A stretch of 64,000 nt of DNA from Mammaliicoccus sp. Dog046 (GTDB lineage Bacteria; Bacillota; Bacilli; Staphylococcales; Staphylococcaceae). The notes beneath the pieces were generated by a model. That model was not told where the DNA came from, ran no database searches, and saw nothing but the letters and a program-made list of their open reading frames with translations. The position numbers were made by a program, and so were the translations under genes. How positions within the stretch are numbered: position 1 is the stretch's first letter; the number at the start of each line of letters is the position of its first letter. The stretch spans positions 124,001 to 188,000 of the forward strand of contig NZ_CP120131.1 of the NCBI RefSeq assembly GCF_034039665.1. Direction: 5' to 3'. Shown here piece by piece: positions 15,780-25,300 of the stretch.

Positions 15780-16023
15780 ATGATTGCACGTTTAGCGAGT
15801 CTTGCAACGATTGGCAGGAAATGATTGCACGTTTGACGAGACTTGCAATCATTGGCCATTGAATTTATCAAGACACGCCAAACGTGATAAATAGGAGCGT
15901 TGTATTTATCAAGACTCCTCGAACGTGATAAATAGGAGCGTTGAATTTATCAAGACGGGCAAAACGTGATAAATAGAGCAGTTGAATTTATCAAGACACA
16001 TCAAACGTGATAAATAGCATCGC
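15780..16023. repeat. 41-bp tandem palindromic intergenic array with two stem types
   Basis: Six units begin at 15780, 15821, 15859, 15900, 15941 and 15982, mostly at an exact 41-bp period. The first two have the stem ATGATTGCA/TGCAATCAT; the last four have TTTATCA/TGATAAA. The 14-base loop is alike in all (AGACnCnnCnAACG on one strand, inverted in the first two). No gene is present in the gap 15675-16072. The function is unknown; the design resembles a mobile or recombination-driven small palindrome rather than a terminator. Confidence 0.85.
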
Positions 16024-16072
16024 TACTTTTATCACAATTCACCACGTCTCTCACCACAATCACTACAACAGC

Positions 16073-16477
16073 CTAATATTCTATGTACATGGCTGGTGTT
16101 GAGTCTTTTACATACTGGAAGCCATATTTTTCATATAAATAATTTGCTGGCATTTCGGAAATGAGGTTCACATAGGTACCTTTGAATCGATGTTCCTCAA
16201 TATAATCCATGATGTGTGTCATTATGATTTTTCCAAGACCGTTGCCTTGATAGTCTGGACTAACGGCTACATCTACAATATGAAAGACAGTTGCACCATC
16301 ACCAACAATTCTCCCCATGCCAATCAGTTGGTCATTATTATAAATAGTAATGTTGAAAAGTGCATTCTGAAGTCCAATCTCGATTGCTGCTTTATCTTTA
16401 ACAATTAAATCACAACTACGGACTAATTGGTCAAAGTCATTTACAGATGGACGTTGATTTGAAATAGTATACTTCAT
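16073..16477 (-). CDS. GNAT family N-acetyltransferase
   Basis: The 134-aa acetyl-CoA-dependent acetyltransferase has VDVAVSPDYQGNGLGKIIMTHIMDYI (about residues 71-96) holding the acetyl-CoA loop QGNGLG, and a C-terminal YEKYGFQ motif. The start ATG 16477 is set by AGGGGG just before it; a longer frame to 16540 has no ribosome site. The substrate is unknown. It lies downstream of the flavin reductase gene on the same strand with a 111-base gap. Confidence 0.85.
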   Translation of the reverse strand: MKYTISNQRPSVNDFDQLVRSCDLIVKDKAAIEIGLQNALFNITIYNNDQLIGMGRIVGDGATVFHIVDVAVSPDYQGNGLGKIIMTHIMDYIEEHRFKGTYVNLISEMPANYLYEKYGFQYVKDSTPAMYIEY

Positions 16478-16588
16478 GTTGTTTCCCCCTTTGATATTTA
16501 ACAAAAGTATTTTATTTAAACTTCTATATATTATAAACATAGATGATGAAGCGGGGGCAACTTCTTGTTGAGGATGACTTTCCTTGTA

Positions 16589-17161
16589 TTAGTCTTTTCC
16601 AGGTCCGTGATTGAACTTTGTACCTTTGCCAATCGCGTAGAATTGACCTCCAGCGACATAGTGGGCGGTACGTAAGTGATCAGGTGCTTCGTCAAATATC
16701 CAATGTCCATTCTTGAATACACGATCGTCACTCCATGCACCAACAATTTCTCCCATAAACAAATCATGCTCTTGTTCATTTTGTTCATTAGGCATCACTT
16801 TACAAACAATCCAACCTGCACTTCCTTCAACTAATGGGATATCAAATTCATCTTGATAAAATAATGGTAATTGATCTAATTTGTTGTCCATATTTTTTGA
16901 ACTATGTTCCCCAACATATAAGACTGTTTCCATTTGTTGCACGGTTGGAATATGAACTACATAGTAGCCGCTTTTCTCTATAAGTTCACGCGTAAATGCT
17001 TGTTTGCCGATATAAGCCATTACTTTCATATTTCCAACAAGACTGACCCAAGCAGCAGCCATCACATTTTCAACATCATTATGTTTTGCAGAAATCATCG
17101 TTGTTGGTCCAACTTGTAATAATCGATAAGCTTTAGAAAGTTCGATAGGTTGTATTGCCAA
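16589..17161 (-). CDS. Flavin reductase-like (FMN-binding split barrel) protein
   Basis: The 190-aa protein of the flavin reductase domain family has the N-terminal LLQVGPTTMISAKHNDVENVMAAAW typical of the FMN-binding split barrel, then a long AYIGKQAFTRELIEKSGYYVVHIP segment. It probably binds FMN and reduces flavin or a flavin-linked substrate. TTG 17161 is chosen because GAGGAG is spaced for it. It is divergent from an HxlR regulator, a common arrangement for redox-responsive oxidoreductases, so the regulator probably controls it. Confidence 0.82.
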   Translation of the reverse strand: MAIQPIELSKAYRLLQVGPTTMISAKHNDVENVMAAAWVSLVGNMKVMAYIGKQAFTRELIEKSGYYVVHIPTVQQMETVLYVGEHSSKNMDNKLDQLPLFYQDEFDIPLVEGSAGWIVCKVMPNEQNEQEHDLFMGEIVGAWSDDRVFKNGHWIFDEAPDHLRTAHYVAGGQFYAIGKGTKFNHGPGKD

Positions 17162-17262
17162 TTTTAATTCTCCTCTTTTCTTTAAAACCATATACTAAAA
17201 ATACGTAATGGCTCTTTCTTTAATTTAATGATAGTACACAGTATAATAGGAAAATATAAAAA

Positions 17263-17295
17263 AGATAGTATGCACTTTTATGTAAGATACTATCT
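17263..17295. promoter_or_regulatory. Candidate HxlR operator
   Basis: An 8-bp inverted repeat, AGATAGTA (17263-17270) and TACTATCT (17288-17295), has a 17-base spacer. It lies between a TATAAT (17242-17247) and the ribosome site of the HxlR gene, so binding would block its own transcription. A further ATAGTA half-site is at 17231. Confidence 0.5.
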
Positions 17296-17311
17296 AAAAG
17301 GAGAGTATGAG

Positions 17312-17656
17312 ATGCCTGATTCAAAAAAATTAGAAGAAAGAAAAGGCAGTAATGAATCATTTGAATATACAATGTCATTAATAGGAGGGAAATGGAAGTT
17401 GCATATCTTGTTCATATTATTGAAAGAAGAAGTTATGAGATATGGTGAATTGAAGAAATCCCTTCAAACAATTACACATAAAATGTTAAGTAATCAGCTT
17501 AAAGAACTCGAGCGTGATGCACTTATAATTCGAAAAGAGTATGCACAAGTACCACCTAAAGTAGAGTACACCTTATCAAAGCGGGGTCAATCATTGATGC
17601 CAGCATTACAAGAATTATGTCAATGGGGTGTAGAGCATATAGATGATGGAGTTTAG
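17312..17656 (+). CDS. HxlR-type winged-helix regulator
   Basis: The 114-aa MarR-like HxlR family regulator contains the family signature FEYTMSLIGGKWKLHILFIL (about residues 17-36), the recognition region KMLSNQLKELERDALIIRKEY and VEYTLSKRGQSL for the wing. ATG 17312 follows AAAAGGAGAG. The only cysteine is near the C-terminus (ELCQW), so the N-terminal redox-cysteine mechanism of some relatives does not apply. It is divergent from, and probably controls, the flavin reductase gene. Confidence 0.87.
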   Translation: MPDSKKLEERKGSNESFEYTMSLIGGKWKLHILFILLKEEVMRYGELKKSLQTITHKMLSNQLKELERDALIIRKEYAQVPPKVEYTLSKRGQSLMPALQELCQWGVEHIDDGV

Positions 17657-17675
17657 TCCATTAAAAATATATAAA

Positions 17676-17706
17676 AACCTCCGCTTATTTAAATAAACGG
17701 AGGTTC
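17676..17706. terminator. Perfect hairpin between convergent small genes
   Basis: AACCTCCG (17676-17683) pairs with CGGAGGTT (17698-17705), and TTATTT/AAATAA pairs inside it. It has A-rich DNA on the left and T-rich on the right, so it can terminate transcripts from both directions. Confidence 0.7.
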
Positions 17707-17762
17707 AATTCTATACGGAAGGGATAGCGATATCACTGTGCGGGAGGTCTAAATAATGATAT

Positions 17763-17840
17763 TTAGTAAACAGCGATTTTCTCTAATTGTTCCTTAAGTG
17801 TAGTGAGGTTCTTACGTATTAAATTTACTGATGAATCCAT
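17763..17840 (-). CDS. Possible 25-aa peptide
   Basis: ATG 17840 opens a 25-codon frame (MDSSVNLIRKNLTTLKEQLEKIAVY) overlapping the end of the 46-aa frame by 16 bases. It would form one amphipathic helix. There is no clear ribosome site, so expression would rely on coupling to the upstream frame. I do not recognise it; it may be chance. Confidence 0.25.
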   Translation of the reverse strand: MDSSVNLIRKNLTTLKEQLEKIAVY

Positions 17841-17965
17841 TGTTTAAAAAATTTTCCATTCACCTTGAAATCGTAATCAGGATCCTCAGGTTTCTTTGAA
17901 CTAGTATCTTTATAAACCCAGGAACTACTTAGTTCTGCTAAATCTCTAACGTTAATTTGATTCAC
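17825..17965 (-). CDS. 46-aa small protein, unrecognised
   Basis: A GTG start at 17965 with GGAG seven bases upstream opens a 46-codon frame (MNQINVRDLAELSSSWVYKD...YDFKVNGKFFKQWIHQ). It is hydrophilic, with three tryptophan/aromatic clusters and no membrane segment or signal peptide. It fills what would otherwise be a 400-base gap between the HxlR gene and the DUF1672 genes. The good ribosome site and non-random composition support a real gene; the function is unknown. Confidence 0.5.
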   Translation of the reverse strand: MNQINVRDLAELSSSWVYKDTSSKKPEDPDYDFKVNGKFFKQWIHQ

Positions 17966-18065
17966 GTCCAATCTCCTTTGGTAATCTTGATTTTACAATT
18001 AAAATCAATGTATATTATGTTTATAACTTTTAGATAAAGTCTGATGAAGTAAGGTATATTTAATT

Positions 18066-18995
18066 CTAAATTTCAATTTTGTTTTGCTTATCATAACTAG
18101 TAGTTTTGGTGTAAATACCATTTTCAACTAGTTTAGAGATAATATGTGCTTGAGAAGGGAAGTTAGACTGTTTCTTTATACTATTTGTGAATTCTATCCA
18201 CTTTAATACATCCTTTTTCTGTGAAATATCTTTTTGTGTACTGAACAATGTTGCAACTACACGAACATCTGCTGTATAGTTTAATTTCTTTCTTGCATGA
18301 ATCATACCGTCTTTAAATTCTTGATCATCTTTGTAAATAAGTGGTTCAAAGTACTTTCTATATTCATTTAAGGAACGAGATGAATATAAAATATAAAAAT
18401 ACTCATTACGGTAACCAACATTTTGTGTGCTGTTTATTGCTTCTTTTGTCATACCTGTATAATTATATTTTTCTCTATTATCTTTATAGAATTGTGTTAA
18501 GTTGTCATATTTTTCTTTTTGAGCACGATATTCAAAACCACTTAGAACTTTACCAACAAGTATTTCCATTTCACTACTAGTATCATTACTTCTAAAAGAC
18601 CCCGGCACACCTAAAGAATCTTTAGTAAAAGGGATGCTCGCATTAAATACAATGCCGTTATCATTACAATGAACATAAACTTCAACGCCATCATCTACTG
18701 CAACAACATTGGTTGCTTTAACATTTAAACTAAAGTTATCTTTGAAGAATTGTTCGCCCAATTTTTCAAACTCTTTGCGATGCTTCTTAGCAAATTTAAT
18801 CGCTTCATCTTCAGCATGTGGTTGAAAACCTTGCCCTTTATATTCTTGAACAGGCATTTTTTCAGGAATTGCTTTTTCTTCCTTGGTATTTTTTGTTTTC
18901 TGCTGATTATCATTAGTAGATTTATTTTCTGGCATATCTGAACACCCTCCTAATATTAATGATGTTGCTACAAGTGAACTTATGATTTTTTTCAT
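18066..18995 (-). CDS. DUF1672 family lipoprotein (copy 1)
   Basis: The 309-aa lipoprotein has the signal peptide MKKIISSLVATSLILGGC with lipobox LGGC (Cys 18), then a charged linker and the conserved PEKMPVQEYKGQGFQPHAE block followed by the DUF1672 body (VKATNVVAVDDGVEVYVHCNDNGIVFNASIP...). It is attached to the outer face of the membrane. The function is unknown; staphylococci commonly have several tandem copies. It lies directly after a second copy at 19075, in the same orientation. Confidence 0.87.
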   Translation of the reverse strand: MKKIISSLVATSLILGGCSDMPENKSTNDNQQKTKNTKEEKAIPEKMPVQEYKGQGFQPHAEDEAIKFAKKHRKEFEKLGEQFFKDNFSLNVKATNVVAVDDGVEVYVHCNDNGIVFNASIPFTKDSLGVPGSFRSNDTSSEMEILVGKVLSGFEYRAQKEKYDNLTQFYKDNREKYNYTGMTKEAINSTQNVGYRNEYFYILYSSRSLNEYRKYFEPLIYKDDQEFKDGMIHARKKLNYTADVRVVATLFSTQKDISQKKDVLKWIEFTNSIKKQSNFPSQAHIISKLVENGIYTKTTSYDKQNKIEI

Positions 18996-19074
18996 GTGGC
19001 ACCTCTATAAAAATATTTTTGTTTTTATTTTGTTGATTAATTATGAAATTTTTAAATATTAACTGATTGATGAA

Positions 19075-19983
19075 TTAAAATTCAATCACTTTTTTCTCAT
19101 TATAATTTGCACTCTTTGTAGAAATGAATTCATCGCCTAATTGAGACAGTATGTCTACATTCTCTGGGAAATTGGGTTGTTTTTGTAAGTTATCCGTAAA
19201 TCTTATCCAATTTTTTACCTTTTCTTTATGATTATTATTAAATTGATCAGTAAATAATGTAGAGTATACGTTAGCGTCAGCTGTATATCCCATTTCTTTT
19301 CTCGCGCGGATCATACCTTCTTTAAATTCTTGTTCATTTTTATGAATGAGTGGTTCAAAATATTTACGGTATTCCTTTAACGAACGAGACGAGTAAACAA
19401 TATAGTAATACTCATTTTGGTAACCGATCCCTTGCGTTTTATTGATTGCTTCTTTATTGAATCCAGTGTAATTATATTTTTTCGAATTATCTTTATAGAA
19501 TTGCGTTAAGTTATCATATTTTTCTTTTTGTCCACGATATTCGAAACCACTTAGGACTGTCCCAACTAACATTTCCATCTCACTACTGGTATCAGTACTT
19601 CTCATTGAACTCGTACGTTTATAAGCATCTTTAAGTAATGGAACACTCGCATTAAATACTATGCCGTTATCATTACAATGCACATAGACTTCTACACTAG
19701 CATCTTCTGCAACGACGTTTGTAGCTTTTACATTTAAACCAAAATTATCTTTGAAGAATTGTTCTCCACGCTTTTCAAATGCTTTGCGATGTTTTTTAGC
19801 TGCTTTAATGACATCTTCTTCAGCATGCGGTTGATAGCCTTGCCCTTTATATTCTTGAACAGGCATTTTTTCAGGCACTGTTGATTTCTCTTGCGTTGCC
19901 TGCCGACTGTGATCTTCTGGTTCAGTTGTACAGCCGGATAATAATAGGATTGATATGATAGTCAGACTTAAAATCTTATTCAT
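19075..19983 (-). CDS. DUF1672 family lipoprotein (copy 2)
   Basis: The 302-aa paralogue of the gene at 18066 has the same block order, with the lipobox in ILLLSGCT and PEKMPVQEYKGQGYQPHAE just after. ATG 19983 is chosen because GAGGTG lies before it and the signal peptide begins there; the upstream extension is not signal-like. The two copies diverge mostly in the linker and the C-terminal 50 residues. Tandem duplication followed by divergence is evident. Confidence 0.87.
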   Translation of the reverse strand: MNKILSLTIISILLLSGCTTEPEDHSRQATQEKSTVPEKMPVQEYKGQGYQPHAEEDVIKAAKKHRKAFEKRGEQFFKDNFGLNVKATNVVAEDASVEVYVHCNDNGIVFNASVPLLKDAYKRTSSMRSTDTSSEMEMLVGTVLSGFEYRGQKEKYDNLTQFYKDNSKKYNYTGFNKEAINKTQGIGYQNEYYYIVYSSRSLKEYRKYFEPLIHKNEQEFKEGMIRARKEMGYTADANVYSTLFTDQFNNNHKEKVKNWIRFTDNLQKQPNFPENVDILSQLGDEFISTKSANYNEKKVIEF

Positions 19984-20025
19984 CTCATAAGGCACCTCAT
20001 ATGTAATAAATTGAATAAAGAAATG

Positions 20026-20080
20026 AAGGCAGGAAGGAATCATATGTCAATATGATTCCTTGTCCTGCCTTGTCTTTTTA
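20026..20080. terminator. Large hairpin, probable terminator of the 20144 gene
   Basis: AAGGCAGGA (20026-20034) pairs with TCCTGCCTT (20063-20071), and AGGAATCATAT pairs with ATATGATTCCT inside, around a 4-base loop. It is nearly perfect over 20 bp. It lies between two minus-strand genes. Confidence 0.65.
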
Positions 20081-20143
20081 TGTTGGTAGGTTTATTTAGC
20101 GTGTATATGCTTAACACTGCCAGTAGACTTCTAATCGACAGGT

Positions 20144-20536
20144 TTAAATGAATTTACCATTCTCATATATAACGCGTTGTTTTTCACCTTTGATGAAGTC
20201 GTTATAGTTTTGTTTCTGGAAGTCGCTTGATAATAGTTTAGATGTACCGTATTTAAGTTTGCCTTTGTTTGTTTGTATGATTAATTTTCTAAACAAAAGG
20301 CCGTCTTTTAATTTGATTTGCTCGATGTCATTATAATCTACTTTGATTGCTTCTTTACATTCATATGTATTGATTGGCACAATGGCACAAGCTGCAAAGT
20401 TTTCGCCAAAGTAATAAATAGATAGATCTCTGTTCTTATATTGTCCTACGAGTAAGCGTCCTTTCTCGTATTTTTCTTCTGGGAAATGTAAATCTAGGTA
20501 GTCTAGAATATCTTGTTCTCGTAATTTGAATTTCAT
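20144..20536 (-). CDS. 130-aa protein, possibly PH-like
   Basis: The soluble mixed alpha/beta protein has an N-terminal MKFKLREQDILDYLDLHFPEE helix and then alternating strands (YGENFAACAIVP, IEQIKLKDGLLFRKLIIQTNKGKLKYGTSK). The strand pattern recalls YokE-like bacterial PH domains, but I cannot confirm that. ATG 20536 follows AGGAG at good spacing; an upstream extension has none. It lies between the DUF1672 pair and essH; no link to secretion can be shown. Confidence 0.65.
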   Translation of the reverse strand: MKFKLREQDILDYLDLHFPEEKYEKGRLLVGQYKNRDLSIYYFGENFAACAIVPINTYECKEAIKVDYNDIEQIKLKDGLLFRKLIIQTNKGKLKYGTSKLLSSDFQKQNYNDFIKGEKQRVIYENGKFI

Positions 20537-20640
20537 GATATTTGCTCCTTTTAGTAGATTAATTGCCATATTATGTTATTTGTAAATTGGTATAAATTAA
20601 TTCCTGTAATATTTAAAGGTGTAATTTATTTTTTAAAAAA

Positions 20641-21654
20641 TTAATGTATGTAATTGTATGTACCGGCTTCACTTGCAGATATTGTTCGTGTTGAGATGAT
20701 ATATGGTCCTACCCAGTTCATTTCTGATACAAGTAGGCTGCCGTCTGAGTTTACATTCTCTACATAAGCAACGTGTCCATATGCGCCAGCTACGGTTTGT
20801 AGTATGGCGCCTTTTTCTGGTTTGTTGTCCACTTTAAATCCTGCTGCTGATGCTTGTCCGGCCCAATGTTTTGCATCTCCCCAGAATGTACTGATTGTTC
20901 GAGCGTCTTGTGCGCGTTTATCAAACACATACCATGTACATTGACCAGCAGTATATAAATTATTTTTATTCGTAAATGTTGGTTGATTGATAATTTTCCC
21001 GTTACCTAATGCTAAAGGTTTCCCATCTACAGTCTTAGCTTTCTCATTAAATTCAGAGATTTGTAATTCGTCATTTAATATATCTAAGTCGATAGAAGTG
21101 ATCATTCCGTTGTCGTCTTTTTCATATGCTTTGTCTACATCTCCAACTTGTTGATTTGTATTATTTTCATTCGATGTATCAGGTTGTGTCGGAGGTGTTT
21201 CTGGCTGAGGTGTTTCTGGCTGAGGTGTTTCAGGTTGTTGCATGTCGTTTGATGATGCTGGTTGTTCTTCTGTTGAAGAATCAGGTGTCTGTGATGAGGA
21301 GTCATTTGGTGTCTGTTGATTTGGTGATGGTTGCTGTGGTGTCGGCTCATTAGTTGTACGTGAATCCGGTAATGTCTGCTGAGGTGTATCTGCTTTAGGT
21401 GCATTGTCTGAGGTGTTGCGTTGCTGACGATTTATATTCTGTTGCTGTGATTGACTGTTTGGTTGTTGTTTTTGTGACTGTCCATAGGTGTAAGTGAAAG
21501 AACCATCTGATGGATTAACTTTAAATTGTGCATTCGGATGTGATTGCTTTGCATCGTCAATGTTTTTAAAGTCTTGCGCATGTACTGATGGTGTTACTAA
21601 TAAACTACTTAAAATAGTTATTGAAGATATAGATAAATATAAAGATTTTTTCAT
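20641..21654 (-). CDS. essH: Secreted CHAP-domain peptidoglycan hydrolase, EssH-like
   Basis: The 337-aa exported hydrolase has a signal peptide cleaved after VHA (about residue 26), a short conserved block ([25 protein letters not shown]), a long Q/P/N/T-rich linker with three QPETP repeats, and a C-terminal CHAP domain with catalytic Cys in AGQCTWYVF and His in [10 protein letters not shown], ending in the fold's GTYNYIH. In S. aureus, EssH is a CHAP hydrolase encoded beside esxA that opens the wall for type VII secretion. Position, length and domain fit, although other SsaA-like CHAP proteins are similar. It is transcribed divergently from esxA over a 254-base gap. Confidence 0.78.
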   Translation of the reverse strand: MKKSLYLSISSITILSSLLVTPSVHAQDFKNIDDAKQSHPNAQFKVNPSDGSFTYTYGQSQKQQPNSQSQQQNINRQQRNTSDNAPKADTPQQTLPDSRTTNEPTPQQPSPNQQTPNDSSSQTPDSSTEEQPASSNDMQQPETPQPETPQPETPPTQPDTSNENNTNQQVGDVDKAYEKDDNGMITSIDLDILNDELQISEFNEKAKTVDGKPLALGNGKIINQPTFTNKNNLYTAGQCTWYVFDKRAQDARTISTFWGDAKHWAGQASAAGFKVDNKPEKGAILQTVAGAYGHVAYVENVNSDGSLLVSEMNWVGPYIISTRTISASEAGTYNYIH

Positions 21655-21908
21655 GATTTTCAAACTTTCCTTTACAAGTATAATTATTCAATATTAGAAT
21701 ACACTAATAGGCTTTAAAAATGAATGATTTTTTTAAAATTATAGTCGCAAACAATAATTTATATCATAAATTAGATTAAATTTAGTAAAAACTATGTACA
21801 TTTGGTGATATTTTGTATATTATTTTAAAAGAGGTACTAATAATTGTAAAATTTGTATCTTTTTAACTATTGAAACAATTACAAAATATTCAGGAGGTTT
21901 TTAACATT

Positions 21909-22202
21909 ATGGCAATGATTAAAATGAGTCCAGAGGAAATTAGAGCTAAGTCCCAATCTTACGGAAATGGTTCTGAACAAATTCATCAAATTTTATCTGA
22001 TTTAACACGTGCGCAAGGTGAAATTGCAGCGAACTGGGAAGGTCAAGCATTCAGTCGCTTCGAAGAACAGTTCCAACAATTAAGTCCAAAAGTGGAAAAA
22101 TTCGCACAGTTACTAGAAGAAATTAAACAACAATTAAACAGCACTGCTGATGCTGTACAAGAACAAGACCAACAATTATCAACTAATTTTGGTTTACAGT
22201 AG
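21909..22202 (+). CDS. esxA: EsxA, WXG100 secreted protein of the Ess system
   Basis: The 97-aa helix-turn-helix WXG100 protein starts [19 protein letters not shown], carries the NWEG turn at about residues 43-46 and ends FGLQ. It is the core exported substrate and co-component of the type VIIb machine. ATG 21909 is preceded by CAGGAGG (21891-21897). The 254 bases upstream hold AT-rich DNA and should contain the promoter; I could not pick clear hexamers. A hairpin follows the gene, separating it from esaA, in line with esxA being expressed more strongly than the rest. Confidence 0.96.
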   Translation: MAMIKMSPEEIRAKSQSYGNGSEQIHQILSDLTRAQGEIAANWEGQAFSRFEEQFQQLSPKVEKFAQLLEEIKQQLNSTADAVQEQDQQLSTNFGLQ

Positions 22203-22221
22203 ACATTATTATTAATTTTAG

Positions 22222-22251
22222 GGGCTGTGGCATTTTTGATGTTACAGCCTT
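22222..22251 (+). terminator. Hairpin between esxA and esaA (attenuator)
   Basis: GGCTGT (22223-22228) pairs with ACAGCC (22244-22249), with CAT/ATG inside; the right arm is followed by TTTAAATTG. It is probably a leaky terminator or 3' stabiliser that lets esxA exceed the downstream machine genes. Confidence 0.6.
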
Positions 22252-22361
22252 TAAATTGATATTTGATGAGTGGGGTAGGCAAAAATGCTTGGAAAATCAG
22301 TTTTCCATCCCGCTCTTTTCGTATTGTTATTGACTGAAGAAGCATTGAAAGGAAAAAGGGC

Positions 22362-25300
22362 ATGAAGAAGAAAAGTTGGATATACACATTAATCATATTC
22401 TTAATTGTTTGTATTACGGTAGCAAGTATAGTGATATTTGCGAACGGTAATCACGAAGACCACACTGATAAAGACACAAAAAGTAAAGAAGTTAAAAATA
22501 AAACCATTCATATGGCCATAGTGAATGAAGATCAGGCAACAACATATAATGACAAGAAAATTCGCTTAGGCGAGCCATTTATAAATCGCTTATCCCAACA
22601 AGGTAACTATAAATTTGAAACTGTTACACGCAGCATGGCAGAAACTGGTCTGAAAAACGGCACATATCAAGTCATGGTAGTTATACCTAAGAATTTCTCG
22701 AAATTAGCAATGCAACTAGACGAAAAAACACCTTCGAAAATGGAGATTCAATATAAAACAGCAACAGGTCAAAAAGCAAAAGTTGCTAAAGATACGGAAG
22801 AAATTGTAGGCAACGTCCTAAAAGATTTCAATAAAAATTTAATCCAAATTTATTTAACAAGTATTATAGATAACTTACATAATGCACAAGAGAATGTTGG
22901 AGATATTATGTCTCGTGAACAAAGTGTAAATAAGAAATTCTCAAATTACTTATTAAATCCTTTGAATGACTTTCCATCATTATTTACAGATACATCTGTA
23001 AATTCAACAATCGCGAACAATGATATTACAACGTGGGTTCAACAATATAATCGCTCATTATTAAGCGCGAACTCAGATATTTTTAACGTAAATGTTAATG
23101 AGAATGCGACAAGTATTGTTCAATCACAAAATGAAGCATTCAATAAGAATATTTCATTATTAGAGCAGACGTTAAGTGATTATAAGTCTAAGCAAGATAG
23201 TGTGAATTTAAATACATATATCGATCACTTGAAAGAAATGGATAGTCAGTTAGATGAATATACGAAATCTGAAGACCGTTCTAAGAAAGAATATCAGAAG
23301 ACTTTTGAAGAAAACTTAGACGAATTGAAAAAACAAGTTAAGAAACAAGAATCACCATTTACGAAAAAAATGATTGAAGATTATAGAAAGAATTTAACGA
23401 AGTCTATTACGTCGCAACTAGACGATAATAAAGAATTAAATGATGCAGTGCAACAAGTGAAAGATGATCATCAACAAGTTCAAGACACAATGATCAATTA
23501 TTTACGTGAAGTGATAGAACGTGATGAATCTAAACAAGATGCATTTTACATTCGCAATATGTCAGCACAAGATTTAGAGAATGCCGGATTATCTGAACAA
23601 GCAGTTAAAGATTATCAAGCAACGTTAGGTAATGTTCAACAGTTTATTGAAGAATACAATCAAGGTCATCCTCAAAATAAAATTAAACAAGATGATTACA
23701 ACGGAGAAATTAACGCAACAGACACATCACGCCTAGTTAACGAAGGTGTTGATTTTGAAAGAAAAGAAACAATCAAGAGTAAAGATATTAACCAATTATC
23801 CATTGCGACAGACCCGAACTTTGACTTTGAAGGAACGGTTTATGTGAATGGTAAGAAATATGATATTAAAGACCAAAACATTCAACTTGATACAACAGTG
23901 AAATCATATGACGTGGAAGTTAAAGGTGTAGCTAAACTTAAATCTGAAACTGAAAATCAAAATCAATTTTTAGATGATAAGACAATGCGTCTACAATTAT
24001 TGTTCGGTCAAGCGGATCGTAATGATAACCCGGGAAATAATCCATCCGATACGATCACAGACGATAATGAAGCAAATGACAACACACTTGGGGTGGATAC
24101 ACCTGGTGAAGACGCAGAAGATGACAACGCAACAAATGACAACGAACCAAATGAAAATGCACAAGATGATTCAAATAAAAATACAAGTGTTGTCGACTTA
24201 TCAATTAATCATCACTTAGGTGGCGAATTGATCAGTGGTGATTTGGATCAACAATTACGTTCGTTAGATCGATTCCAAGCACAATATACACTTTATAAAG
24301 ATAAGCATTTAAGCCCAGGAACACCAACGATAGACAACAAAGCGATTGCGAATATGATGGTAGACGAAGTTGTTAAAGATATGGACGGGTTTAAAGCAAA
24401 TAAAACAGATTTACTGAAACAAATTGATGAAATGAATGATACTTCCGATGAATTAGTTACAAACATTCTGGATAGTAAAGAAAGCGTTGGAAAAAATAAA
24501 AAAGACATCGAATCATTAATTGACGAGTTAAGTGAAACGGAAAAAACATTAAGTGAAGAACCAGAAGAACCTGAAATTGACAGAGATTCTGATGAAACTT
24601 ACACAACTTTATCTTCTAATTTAGATAAAGAAGTGAGCAAATTATCTGAGAAGAGTCAGAAGTTACTATCCGATAGTCAAACTTCTAAATCAACAGCGGA
24701 TAAAGTAAGTAGTCAGCTGAATCAATTAGATTCTAACGTTGATAAACTACATGCAAGTGGCCGCTCATTAGGTACAAGAGCGAATGATTTGAATAAAGAA
24801 ATGTCGAAGAATGAAGATACAAACGCATTATTCGCGAAAGATTTTGCGCGTGTATTAGAAAATTCTAAAGACGGAGATCGTCAAAACGAAGCTTTAAAAG
24901 CATTTATGAGTCAGCCAATTCAGAAGAAAAGTATAGATAATGTCTTAGCAGATGAAGATGAGAAAGATACAATATCATCAACTATATTAGTGTTATTGAT
25001 GTACTTATTATCAATGATGACGGCATATCTATTCTATAGTTATGAACGTGCGAAAGGTTTACCAACTTATATTAAAGATGACTTTAGTGAACGTAATGGC
25101 TTATGGAATAACATGATTACTTCCGCAATCATTGGAGGCACTTCAATAATCGAAGGTATGGTCATTGGATTTATCGCATTAAATCGTTATCAAGTGATGC
25201 CAGGTTACCAATTGAAGTTTATGCTCATGATTATCATTACGATGGCTGTGTTCGTATTCATTAATACGTATTTATTACGCCAATTAAAATCAATAGGTAT

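Noticed and set aside
21126-21404. Frames of 75 and 89 codons inside the essH-like gene
   Set aside because: They come from the low-complexity Q/P/N linker and have no ribosome site.
22043-22396. Minus-strand 117-codon frame between esxA and esaA
   Set aside because: Antisense to esxA and the attenuator hairpin; no start signals.
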